Assembly: GCA_016932955.1 (NCBI GenBank)
Contig: JAFGBV010000081.1
Location: forward strand, 1-59,110
DNA: 59,110 bases
DNA from: Anaerolineales bacterium
GTDB lineage: Bacteria > Chloroflexota > Anaerolineae > Anaerolineales > UBA4823
Direction: 5' to 3'
A program made the position numbers and the translations under genes. Shown here piece after piece: positions 8,633-16,639 of the stretch (the stretch's first letter is position 1; every line of letters begins with the position of its first letter). A model generated the notes under the pieces. That model was not told the origin of the DNA and searched no databases. It saw only the letters and a program-made list of their open reading frames with translations.

Positions 8633-11419
8633 CTAGATAACGATATTGACCAGCTTACCCGGAACCACAATCATCTTACGTGGCTGTTTACCTTCCAGGT
8701 ATTTCTGCACAATGGGGCTTGCCAGCGCCGCCGTGCGGGCTGCTTCCTCACTAATATCCACAGCAACTGTGATGCGGTCGCGCAGCTTGCCGTTCACCTG
8801 TACCACAAGGGTAATCTGCTCCTCCGCAGCCGCCTCCTCGTCCACAACAGGCCAGGGCTGGTGGTGGATCGAGTAGGGCTTGCCCAGAAAAGCCCACAGC
8901 TCCTCGGTAATATGCGGCGCAACAGGCGCCATCATACGCAGGTAAACATCCACGGCTTCATCCCATTCTGGTGCAGTCGCAGCGCCTTGCTCGCGCGCCT
9001 TGTACATCTCATTCATCAGCTCCATCAGGCTGGAAACGATGGTATTAAATTCAAAGGATTCAAAATCATGCGTGACCTGCTTCAGCGTCTGGTGTAGCTT
9101 GCGCCGCAGTGCGCGCAGCACCTCCCCATCCGGGGTCACCTGCGGGGCCGGATCCATCACCAGGTTCCACACCCGGCGCACCCAGCGTGCCGTTCCTTCA
9201 ATCCCGGAATAACTCCACGGGGCGCCCATGTCCCAACGTGCAAAAAACATCAAGTAAGAGCGCACCGTATCCGCACCATAACGCGCTACCAGCGCATCTG
9301 GAGCAACCACATTTCCGCGGCTCTTAGACATCTTCTCATTATCCTCGCCCAACACCATCCCCTGGTTGCGGAGCTGGATCATCGGCTCTGGTCCTTTGGT
9401 GATTCCCATATCGCGACAGGCCTTATGGAAAAAGCGCGTGTAGATCAGATGCATGGTCGCATGCTCGATGCCGCCTGTATAGGTGTCCACCGGCATCCAG
9501 TAATCATATTCGGCGGGGTCAAATGGGCCCTGCTCATACCAGGGAGAGAGATAACGCAGGTGGTACCAGGATGAGCACATAAAAGTATCCATCGTATCTG
9601 TCTCGCGCAGTGCGGGCTTTGTGCAGACCGGGCAGATAGTGTGCTTCCAGGTAGGATGCAGCTTGAGCGGGCTTTCCCCGGTAGGCAGCCATTCCACATC
9701 ATCCGGCAGCAGCACTGGCAGATGATCTTCCGGCACAGGCTGCCACCCGCACGTATCGCAGTAGACCATCGGGATCGGCGCGCCCCAGTAGCGCTGGCGC
9801 GAGATAAGCCAGTCGCGCAAGCGGTAATTGATCGCCATCTTGCCCGTGCCCTGGCTCTCCAGCCACTGCGTCACTTTTTGTTTGGCAATATTGCCCGGTG
9901 TGCCGCTGAAATGCTCGGAGTGGATCATCGTCCCATAATCTGCGTGGAAAAGCACATCACTGTAATAGGGCAGGCTGTTGAGCATCTCCATCATGGTGCG
10001 GTTATGGCTAACGGGAGGGTAGATTGCCTTGCAGCGCGCCAGAATGGCCTGGTCTGCCTCTACCGAATCCAAAGCCTGTACCCCATCCTCAAACACAAAA
10101 AGCCAGCGCGAGCCGACGATCTCGTTCCAGTTGCCCGGCTGCAAGTGTTGGCGCATCAATGCCACGTAGGCATCCACCTGCTCGCGCTGCAGGGTGACAA
10201 ACAGACCCTCGCCCAGGTCGCCGACCTGCTCCACATAGAAAGCTATTCCGGCTTCTTTCAGCAGGCGGGTAAAGTCCGCAGTCACCGAACCTGGAAACAC
10301 GAAGCTCTTGCTCAAGCCATCTACCCGCTCAATCACCGGGATGATTGGCAACCCAAACTTGATCGCAAATGCAAAGTCGCGCTCGTCATGCGCTGGCACA
10401 GCCATAATTGCCCCTGTGCCGTATGTCATCAGCACGTAGTCCGCAATCCATACCGGAATGCGCTTGCCGTTGACAGGATTGATCGCATAACCGCCGGTGA
10501 ATACACCGGTTTTCTCTTTGTCGACAGCCTCACGGTCGATATCCGTCTGGCGAGAAGCCGCCAGCTTATAGGCTTCAACCTCCGCTTGGTGGTCGGAGGT
10601 CGTCAACCTCCCCACCAGGGGATGCTCCGGCGCCAACACCATAAAGGTCGCCCCCCACAGCGTATCCGGGCGGGTGGTAAAGACTTCCAGCGCATCGCCT
10701 TGCTCGGTGCGGAAGATGACAGAAGCGCCCTCCGAGCGATTGATCCAGTTCTCCTGCAACACCCGCACCCGTTCAGGCCAATCTAAAGGGCTGTAATCCA
10801 GCAGCTCTTCGGCATATTGAGTGGTTTTGAAGAACCACTGGTCGAGATCCTTCTTGATCACCGGAGTTTCGCAGCGCTCGCAATGGCGGTCTTCCCCCCA
10901 AACCTGCTCACGCGCCAGCGTGGTATTGCAGTTGGGGCACCAATCCACCGGCGACATCTTGCGATATGCCAATCCATGCTTATAGAGCTGGATGAAAAAC
11001 CACTGAGTCCAGTGATAATACTGCGTGTCAGCCGATACAGCCTCCCGGCGCCAGTCAAACATTGCGCCCATGCTGCGCAACTGCGTACGCATGCGCTCAA
11101 TGTTGGCATAGGTCCACTCTTTAGGATGGATGCCGTGCTTGATGGCCGCATTTTCAGCCGGCAAGCCAAAGGCATCGAATCCCATCGGGAAGAGCACGTT
11201 ATAGCCTTTCATTCTCATATAACGCGCACGCGCATCAGAGGGCGTCATGGCATACCAGTGACCGATGTGCAGGTCACCGGATGGATAAGGGAGCATCGTC
11301 AGCGCGTAATGCTTAGGGCGAGAGGGATCAATATTGGCGTGATACAGGCCATCGGCCTCCCATTTCTTCTGCCACGCTGGCTCGATCTCTGCTGGGTTAT
11401 ACATCTTTGGTTCAGGCAT
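8633..11419 (-). CDS. leuS: Leucyl-tRNA synthetase paralog with enlarged CP1 domain
   Basis: This 928-residue class I synthetase should charge tRNA-Leu. HIGH is at 51-54, KMSKS at 696-700, the editing-pocket TTRPDT at 248-253 and VPAHDERD at 341-348. Compared with the paralog at 12972-15428, residues about 369-490 (DNA about 9950-10315) form an extra segment of roughly 110 residues inside the CP1 editing region. The start at 11419 has GGAG 6 nt upstream. An in-frame extension to 11512 would run into the preceding gene and is rejected. It is the last gene of the T-box operon, 28 nt after the fusion methyltransferase gene. It could be the housekeeping enzyme or a specialised second copy. Sequence alone does not decide. 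Confidence 0.93.
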   Translation of the reverse strand: MPEPKMYNPAEIEPAWQKKWEADGLYHANIDPSRPKHYALTMLPYPSGDLHIGHWYAMTPSDARARYMRMKGYNVLFPMGFDAFGLPAENAAIKHGIHPKEWTYANIERMRTQLRSMGAMFDWRREAVSADTQYYHWTQWFFIQLYKHGLAYRKMSPVDWCPNCNTTLAREQVWGEDRHCERCETPVIKKDLDQWFFKTTQYAEELLDYSPLDWPERVRVLQENWINRSEGASVIFRTEQGDALEVFTTRPDTLWGATFMVLAPEHPLVGRLTTSDHQAEVEAYKLAASRQTDIDREAVDKEKTGVFTGGYAINPVNGKRIPVWIADYVLMTYGTGAIMAVPAHDERDFAFAIKFGLPIIPVIERVDGLSKSFVFPGSVTADFTRLLKEAGIAFYVEQVGDLGEGLFVTLQREQVDAYVALMRQHLQPGNWNEIVGSRWLFVFEDGVQALDSVEADQAILARCKAIYPPVSHNRTMMEMLNSLPYYSDVLFHADYGTMIHSEHFSGTPGNIAKQKVTQWLESQGTGKMAINYRLRDWLISRQRYWGAPIPMVYCDTCGWQPVPEDHLPVLLPDDVEWLPTGESPLKLHPTWKHTICPVCTKPALRETDTMDTFMCSSWYHLRYLSPWYEQGPFDPAEYDYWMPVDTYTGGIEHATMHLIYTRFFHKACRDMGITKGPEPMIQLRNQGMVLGEDNEKMSKSRGNVVAPDALVARYGADTVRSYLMFFARWDMGAPWSYSGIEGTARWVRRVWNLVMDPAPQVTPDGEVLRALRRKLHQTLKQVTHDFESFEFNTIVSSLMELMNEMYKAREQGAATAPEWDEAVDVYLRMMAPVAPHITEELWAFLGKPYSIHHQPWPVVDEEAAAEEQITLVVQVNGKLRDRITVAVDISEEAARTAALASPIVQKYLEGKQPRKMIVVPGKLVNIVI

Positions 11420-11447
11420 AGGCAACTCCAAGATCCAAATCTTCCAC

Positions 11448-12956
11448 TTACAAATGGGTTTTCCTTGCGACCACGATGATTCTGCGCCCCTCATGGTCAA
11501 GGGGGTCACCACTCCAGTTTTTAACCATCCGCACTACTTCCAATCCGGTGGAGGCGAGCAGGCTAGAAATCTCCTGTGGATTATACATGCGTACAAAGAA
11601 CGGCTTATCCTTGCGCACGCCATTGCGAATTACAACCCGTCGATTGTACCACCGCCCGGACTGTGTGTCGAAAGAACTGCGGTTGATCATCAAATCCTGC
11701 TCGCGCTCATCAATAAATGCCGGGGGCAGCCCGGCAGCGAAGAGGTCGCGGTTTGGGATATCAAACAGGAACCGCCCGCCAGGGCGCAGCGCGCGTGCCA
11801 CGTTTCGAAGCACCTGCAGATTTTGCTCATCCTCAAAATAACCAAAGGCGGTAAAAAGAAGCAACACAACATCGAACTGCGCGCAGAAATCGATCTGGCG
11901 CATGTCACCCTGGCGATAATCGACCTGCAAGCCCTGTGAGAGCGCATCCTGGCGGGCAATATCCAGAAAACCAGACATCAGATCCAATCCGGTCAGGCGC
12001 TGCCCCAGCGCTGCCAGGCGGTTGGTATGCCGCCCATAACCGCAAGCCAGATCCAGGATATCAGATGGCTTTTCCAACCCTAAAAGATTGACAATCCCAT
12101 CCACTTCAGTCTGTGTGCGTTCATCGGTCAAGGATGGTTGATAAAAGTACAGGTAATCTTCCACCTCGAAATGCGCCTGAGGACTCAGCAAGGTCACATC
12201 CAGCGGACGCCGGGAAGCATCCAGGCCACGGGCAATCACCTCCCGGGCAACTGCCGTGCGGTAAGCCCAGTGCGCCGGGTCAGCATCATAAGCATCAGCC
12301 GCCCGGCGCTGAGAATCGAGACTGGCAGCCTGCTCCCGATAACGGTCTGCTGATTCCCAATCCAGCCCATCCACCTCCAGGTAGCTCATCGCATAGCCGG
12401 CGCGGTTGAGCATCACCGTCCACTCACCATCCGTGCCCAGCGCGTATCCTGGCTGGCAAGCAGAGATCAAGAAGCTGGCAGCCCGGCGGCTGAAGCCTTT
12501 CGAACCCGCGCTGACATCGACCTCCCGCCCGATCAAATGAGAGATGACTTGATTGCTAATCTGCTCGGTATCGAGCAAGGCACGCGGATGAGTGGCATAG
12601 GCGGCTGGTGTGCGCCCCAAGAGCAGGTAATCGGTATGCTGCAGCCTATCCAGTGCAGCGCGCCACTCCTCCGGCCTGGTCTCCACCCAGCGCAATAAGC
12701 GGTCCATATCAGTATAATGAATGGATTCGCTCTCCGTCTCCAATGCATTCTCAAGCGCCAGATAGCGTCCATGCGACCAGTCGGTTGCCACAAGCGTGTG
12801 CATACCCGCCTGTTGCAGCGTCTCCACCAGTGCTGTGTCAGGGTCAGGAGGAATCACAACTAGAATTTGCGCATAAACCTGCTGCACGGTTGGTAAATTG
12901 TGCAATAGGCGGTTAAGCTCGCCCCGCGGGTTCCAGGTTGTGGTCAGGGTGATCAT
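11448..12956 (-). CDS. Glycosyltransferase-like / SAM methyltransferase fusion
   Basis: This 502-residue cytoplasmic protein has two parts. Residues about 1-240 resemble a nucleotide-sugar-dependent transferase, with TDMD (82-85) as a possible DxD metal site and GTDGEW (174-179). Residues about 255-502 form a class I SAM methyltransferase, with motif I LDLACGYGR at 301-309, an acidic end of strand 2 near TGLDL, and a later RPGGRFLFD block. GGAG lies 9 nt before the ATG. The gene begins 15 nt after one leuS and ends 28 nt before the other, so it is embedded in the T-box operon. The substrate is unknown. A modified small molecule, glycan or RNA are all possible. The methyltransferase half is certain, the N-terminal call is tentative. 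Confidence 0.75.
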   Translation of the reverse strand: MITLTTTWNPRGELNRLLHNLPTVQQVYAQILVVIPPDPDTALVETLQQAGMHTLVATDWSHGRYLALENALETESESIHYTDMDRLLRWVETRPEEWRAALDRLQHTDYLLLGRTPAAYATHPRALLDTEQISNQVISHLIGREVDVSAGSKGFSRRAASFLISACQPGYALGTDGEWTVMLNRAGYAMSYLEVDGLDWESADRYREQAASLDSQRRAADAYDADPAHWAYRTAVAREVIARGLDASRRPLDVTLLSPQAHFEVEDYLYFYQPSLTDERTQTEVDGIVNLLGLEKPSDILDLACGYGRHTNRLAALGQRLTGLDLMSGFLDIARQDALSQGLQVDYRQGDMRQIDFCAQFDVVLLLFTAFGYFEDEQNLQVLRNVARALRPGGRFLFDIPNRDLFAAGLPPAFIDEREQDLMINRSSFDTQSGRWYNRRVVIRNGVRKDKPFFVRMYNPQEISSLLASTGLEVVRMVKNWSGDPLDHEGRRIIVVARKTHL

Positions 12957-12971
12957 CTTCGCTACTCCGCT

Positions 12972-15428
12972 CTACCCACTTGAGGGGCGTGTGACGATGT
13001 TCAGAATACGGTCGGGAACATAGACCATGCGCACCACCTCTCTGCCATTCAGGTATTGCTGCAACCGGGAAGATTGGGCGGCAATCCTCTCTGCCTGATC
13101 CTGCCCGGCATGGATAGGAACAGCCACCACATCACGCAACCGGCTATCCACTTGCACAGCGATCTCAACCATCTCCTCCCGAGCCAGGTTCTCATCCCAT
13201 TGAGGCCACGATTGCTCATGGATGCTACCGCCATGACCGGTCTGATGCCAGATCTCCTCCATGATGTGCGGAGCAGCCGGAGCCAGCAGGAGCAACAGGG
13301 TATCCAGGGCGGTATGGTACGTGCGCGTCTGCCAGGTGCCGCTGTGCTTCCTTTCTGCCAGGGCATTGACTAACTCCATCAGCGTTGAAACCATAGTATT
13401 GAATCGAAACTCCTCAATACGCTCGGTGACGCGACGGATCGTTTGCTGCAGTAAGCGCTCCAGGGCTGGGTCAGAGTCCAGCGCGGCTGCACTTTGCTGG
13501 TAAGTTTCAGTATAAATTTTCCAGACACGGTTCAAGAACCGGCGAGTGCCGTTGATCCCTTTTATGCTCCAATCGACATCCTGGTCAAAGGGAGCCATGA
13601 ACATCTCGTAGAGGCGTAAGGCATCCGCACCGTACACCGCCACCATTGCATCTGGTGTGATCACATTTCCTCTGCTCTTAGACATGCGCACGCCATCTGC
13701 GCCCATCAATTGCCCCTGGTTCCGCAGTCGCGGAAAAGGCTCGCGGAAAGACAGCAGCCCCTCATCTGCCATCACCATCGTCCAAAAACGAGCATACAGC
13801 AAGTGCAAAACGGCATGCTCCGCGCCGCCGACATACAAGTCCACCGGCATCCAGTAACGCATAGCCTGAGGATCAAATGGCCCCTGATCATAATCAGGAC
13901 TGGTGAAACGCAGGAAATACCAGGAAGAGCAGGCAAAACCGCCCATAGTATCCGTCTCTCGGCGGGCTAGGGTGCCACATTGCGGGCAGGAAGTATTGAC
14001 AAAGCCAGGTAGGCGGCCCAGCGGTGACGCCCCACTACCATCCGGCTGAAAATCATCCATCTCCGGCAGCAGAACAGGCAGGTCAGACTCGGGCACAGGG
14101 ACAATGCCGCACTCAGGGCAGTGAACCACGGGTATGGGCGTCCCCCAATAGCGCTGTCGAGAGATCAGCCAATCGCGCATGCGATACTGCACCTGCGGTC
14201 CACCCAGGCCTTCTTCAGCCAGCCGGGCTGTGATTCTATGGACCGCCTGCGTACTGGGCATGCCATCGAAAACGCCCGAGTTGATCATCGTGCCCGGCTC
14301 CTCATAGGCGCGGGAGAATTCAGCCCCGGCATAACCAGACGGAGCGATCACCATCTGTAGCGGTAGATCGTAATGTGTTGCGAACTCAAAATCGCGCTGG
14401 TCATGGGCGGGAACGCCCATCACGGCACCGCCCCCATAGGATGGCAGCACGTAATCGGCAACCCAAACCGGCACCGGCGCGTGGCTGAGTGGATTTCGCA
14501 CATATCCGCCAGTAAAAACACCGGTTTTATTCTTTGTAGCAGAGATGCGCTCCAGCTCACTTTGGCGGGTAGCCGCCTCCAGATAAGCCTGCACGGAGTG
14601 ACGCCGGTCAGGCGTGGTGAAATCGCCTACCATAGGGTGTTCAGGCGCCAGCGCCAGAAAAGTGACGCCATAGAGTGTATCGGGGCGGGTAGTGAAGATA
14701 GGGACAGGTTGGGCTTGATCGGATTGGAAGATAACCTGGCAGCCTTCAGAGCGCCCAATCCAGTTTCGCTGCATGGTTTTGATCGGTTCAGGCCAATCGA
14801 TCTCATCCAGGCCCGCCAGCAGCGCATCCGCATAAGCGGTGATGCGAAAATACCAGGCGGGGATCTCACGCCGGGTGATGCCAGAATGGCCGCGCCAGCA
14901 CACACCGCCCGCCGCCTCATGGCTAGATAGCGTCGTTTGGCAAATGGGGCACCACCATTGCCAGTTGCTATCCCGGTAAGCCAGGCCGCGGCGGTAGAGC
15001 ATCAGGAAGAACCACTGCGTCCAGCGATAATATTGCGGGGCAGAAGAGGTGATCTCGCGCGACCAGTCGAAGCTATCTCCAATAATGGTCATCTGACGGC
15101 GAAAGTTAGCCGTGTTCTGTTCTGTGGTCACGCGAGGGTGAACGCCGTGGGCTACGGCATACTGTTCAGCAGGCTCGCCGAAGGCATCCCAGCCCATCGG
15201 ATGCAGCACATTGAAGCCGCACATACGCTTATACCGCGAAATCACATCCGTCGGTACATAGTTGCGGCAGTGACCCACATGCAGTCCATCTCCAGACGGG
15301 TAAGGGAAAAAGTCCAGGCAGTAATACTTGGGGCGGTTAGCGTCCTGTTTGGTCCGGTACAGGCTGCTCTCTTCCCACTGGCGCTGCCAGCGGGGCTCTA
15401 TTTCATTCGGTTCGTAGTGCGTGTGCAT
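12972..15428 (-). CDS. leuS: Leucyl-tRNA synthetase
   Basis: This 818-residue protein is of standard bacterial LeuRS length. The HIGH signature is HVGH at 50-53, the KMSKS loop is RMSKS at 581-585, and the editing motifs TTRPDT (246-251) and VPAHDQRD (339-346) are intact. Cys160/Cys163 (CPIC) and a CPEC/CPQC pair look like zinc-ribbon remnants. The ATG at 15428 has AAGGAG 9 nt upstream. The gene is preceded by a T-box leader with a leucine (CTC) specifier, so its transcription should rise when uncharged tRNA-Leu accumulates. It is the first main gene of an operon that also holds the fusion transferase and a second leuS. Confidence 0.95.
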   Translation of the reverse strand: MHTHYEPNEIEPRWQRQWEESSLYRTKQDANRPKYYCLDFFPYPSGDGLHVGHCRNYVPTDVISRYKRMCGFNVLHPMGWDAFGEPAEQYAVAHGVHPRVTTEQNTANFRRQMTIIGDSFDWSREITSSAPQYYRWTQWFFLMLYRRGLAYRDSNWQWWCPICQTTLSSHEAAGGVCWRGHSGITRREIPAWYFRITAYADALLAGLDEIDWPEPIKTMQRNWIGRSEGCQVIFQSDQAQPVPIFTTRPDTLYGVTFLALAPEHPMVGDFTTPDRRHSVQAYLEAATRQSELERISATKNKTGVFTGGYVRNPLSHAPVPVWVADYVLPSYGGGAVMGVPAHDQRDFEFATHYDLPLQMVIAPSGYAGAEFSRAYEEPGTMINSGVFDGMPSTQAVHRITARLAEEGLGGPQVQYRMRDWLISRQRYWGTPIPVVHCPECGIVPVPESDLPVLLPEMDDFQPDGSGASPLGRLPGFVNTSCPQCGTLARRETDTMGGFACSSWYFLRFTSPDYDQGPFDPQAMRYWMPVDLYVGGAEHAVLHLLYARFWTMVMADEGLLSFREPFPRLRNQGQLMGADGVRMSKSRGNVITPDAMVAVYGADALRLYEMFMAPFDQDVDWSIKGINGTRRFLNRVWKIYTETYQQSAAALDSDPALERLLQQTIRRVTERIEEFRFNTMVSTLMELVNALAERKHSGTWQTRTYHTALDTLLLLLAPAAPHIMEEIWHQTGHGGSIHEQSWPQWDENLAREEMVEIAVQVDSRLRDVVAVPIHAGQDQAERIAAQSSRLQQYLNGREVVRMVYVPDRILNIVTRPSSG

Positions 15429-15565
15429 ATTTCCAGTCTCCTTCTATTCGACAAAGTTTGGCTCAATTCCAGTTGGCTAATGCGTGGAAGAAGGAGACCT
15501 GGGAGGCGCGCGAGAAGGCAGAGGGAGCTCCGGAAGAACGGATTGGACGTGGTTTGAGCGGACAT
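15398..15565 (-). CDS. Small Leu-rich ORF between T-box terminator and leuS
   Basis: A 55-codon ORF begins at an ATG with AAAGGAGG 6 nt upstream, the strongest ribosome site in this operon. A second ATG lies directly before it at 15568. The ORF ends 31 nt inside leuS in another frame. The predicted peptide is unusually rich in leucine and arginine (for example CLLARLPGLLLPR) and resembles no family I know. It could couple translation to leuS, act as an attenuating leader that senses leucine supply after the T-box switch, or be chance. The strong site and position support translation. Function is inference. Confidence 0.35.
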   Translation of the reverse strand: MSAQTTSNPFFRSSLCLLARLPGLLLPRISQLELSQTLSNRRRLEICTRTTNRMK

Positions 15566-15600
15566 CATGCGCCTCCTTTCACATGCATACTGATCCATAA

Positions 15601-15870
15601 ACAAAAATCCCCTTTCTCTCAGGGACGAAAGGGGTTCCGTGGTACCACCCTGCTTGCCTGCCCGGCAAAAGCCAGGAAAGCCGCTTGGTTTCGCGTTAGC
15701 GGGCGAACCCGTTCCCGGCTGAGGCAGGTCTGCGTTCACCGGAAAAGCTTGCACCATCTGGTGCAGCAGGCGAGTTCGGTCCAAGTTTCCATTGTACTCT
15801 GCGGGCACCTTGCCGGGCTCACACCTTGCTCTCCCGGCTCGCTGGCAGATAACCTACTACTCCTGCTCTG
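15601..15870 (-). promoter_or_regulatory. T-box leader, leucine specifier CTC
   Basis: The conserved T-box sequence AGGGTGGTACCACGG runs from 15651 to 15637. It is followed by an intrinsic terminator: CCCCTTTC (15634-15627) pairs with GAAAGGGG (15616-15609) and precedes a TTTTT run. The TGGT bulge would pair with the ACCA end of a tRNA with discriminator A, as in tRNA-Leu. Upstream, AGCAGG near 15865 pairs with CCTGCT near 15770 to close Stem I. The AGTAG element and the GAA-CTC specifier (CTC at 15774-15772) lie inside it, and a small Stem III hairpin (GCACC/GGTGC) follows. CTC is a Leu codon, which matches the downstream leuS. Uncharged tRNA-Leu(GAG) should stabilise the antiterminator. Confidence 0.93.
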
Positions 15871-15891
15871 GCCTGATCTATTCAATTGAAG

Positions 15892-15964
15892 TGGACCCAG
15901 AGGGATTCGAACCCTCGGCCTTCTCAATGCCATTGAGACGCGCTCCCAACTGCGCTATGGGCCC
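15892..15964 (-). tRNA. tRNA-Ala(GGC)
   Basis: This is a 73-nt cloverleaf without an encoded CCA. The acceptor arm is GGGCCCA/TGGGTCC, with the G3:U70 wobble pair that marks tRNA-Ala. The anticodon stem is TCTCA/TGAGA with the 7-nt loop ATGGCAT, giving anticodon GGC. The T arm carries GGTTCGAATCC. It has its own promoter just upstream. Its 3' end lies only about 22 nt before Stem I of the T-box leader on the same strand. Confidence 0.95.
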
Positions 15965-15979
15965 AAAATTGTGGACGGA

Positions 15980-16008
15980 ATTGTACCTGCAAATGAAAAA
16001 TCCGTCAA
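15980..16008 (-). promoter_or_regulatory. Promoter for tRNA-Ala(GGC) and probably the T-box operon
   Basis: The minus strand reads TTGACG (16008-16003), a 17-nt spacer, then TACAAT (15985-15980). The predicted start is about 9 nt before the tRNA 5' end. No other good promoter is visible between this site and the T-box leader, so the leader may be made by read-through. Confidence 0.7.
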
Positions 16009-16034
16009 CTGCTCCCGAACGGAGCACTCAGCAG

Positions 16035-16107
16035 TGGACCTGGAGGGATTCGAACCCTCGGCCTCTTCAGTGCGATTGAAGCGCGCTCCCAACTGCGCTA
16101 CAGGCCC
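16035..16107 (-). tRNA. tRNA-Ala(CGC)
   Basis: This 73-nt cloverleaf has acceptor arm GGGCCTG/CAGGTCC with G3:U70. The anticodon stem CTTCA/TGAAG encloses loop ATCGCAC, giving anticodon CGC. CCA is not encoded. The D and T arms are nearly identical to those of the next tRNA-Ala, so the pair arose by duplication. A small hairpin (TGCTCC/GGAGCA) about 10 nt past its end could mark its 3' boundary. Confidence 0.95.
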
Positions 16108-16124
16108 TTGCGTAAAGCACAGCG

Positions 16125-16153
16125 ATTTTATCCGAGGGGTGACTGGATGTCAA
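16125..16153 (-). promoter_or_regulatory. Consensus promoter for tRNA-Ala(CGC)
   Basis: TTGACA (16153-16148), a spacer of exactly 17 nt and TAAAAT (16130-16125) on the minus strand form the best sigma70-type promoter in the window. It would start transcription about 11 nt before the tRNA 5' end. Confidence 0.85.
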
Positions 16154-16191
16154 GTACCGCCGGACTAGTACCGCTGGATTAACATCATAGA

Positions 16192-16602
16192 TCAGGAGGA
16201 TGCAATCTGACCGCGCACATAGACAAGCGCATCCTCAAGTGTCTGGAAAACCTTGATCTGGAAGCCACCAAAAACAGGCGAAGATAATCCCTGAGCCGCC
16301 AGCCGGATGGTCGAATTGGTGGACACAAACATGATTTCTTTCAAATTCGGATGCTTCCATGTGGAGCCCCTGCCGCGTGTCAATGAATTGGCGGCATCGA
16401 CCATGTCGCGAATGGTGAAGTTATCAAGCTTCGAAATATCCGCAATGGCGTACAACGGCTCACTGGTCTCGTCCAGCATTGCCCTTAAACCATCCTGCAG
16501 CGCCTGGATATCTCGTGTGAAATCCAGATGCTCACCGACCATCTCCAACACAATCGGCTCATCCGGCAGCTTCTCAATCCGAAAATTACCTGCTTCCGCC
16601 AT
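16192..16602 (-). CDS. Small STAS-like protein of unknown function
   Basis: This 136-residue soluble protein has no signal peptide or membrane segment. The alternating beta/alpha pattern, with strands ending LYAIADIS, EIMFVST and FQIKVFQTLEDALVYV, resembles SpoIIAA/STAS-like domains that bind partner regulators. No clear phosphoacceptor serine can be assigned. I start it at the ATG at 16602 after GGTGG, not at the GTG/ATG seven codons upstream. A TATAAT box sits about 26 nt upstream. Its neighbour upstream is a Lon-N-domain protein in the same direction, with no clear functional link. Confidence 0.65.
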   Translation of the reverse strand: MAEAGNFRIEKLPDEPIVLEMVGEHLDFTRDIQALQDGLRAMLDETSEPLYAIADISKLDNFTIRDMVDAANSLTRGRGSTWKHPNLKEIMFVSTNSTIRLAAQGLSSPVFGGFQIKVFQTLEDALVYVRGQIASS

Positions 16603-16627
16603 CTTACCACCCATCCTGATCACAAAT

Positions 16628-16633
16628 ATTATA
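16628..16633 (-). promoter_or_regulatory. Putative -10 box before the STAS-like gene
   Basis: The minus strand reads TATAAT 26 nt upstream of the ATG at 16602, in the short gap after the Lon-domain gene. No convincing -35 box is seen. Confidence 0.35.
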
Positions 16634-16639
16634 CACCAA

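Noticed and set aside
9641..10786. Long 381-codon plus-strand frame opposite leuS
   Set aside because: It lies wholly antisense to conserved LeuRS codons, and its translation is Arg/His-rich with no recognisable motif. It is a high-GC shadow frame.
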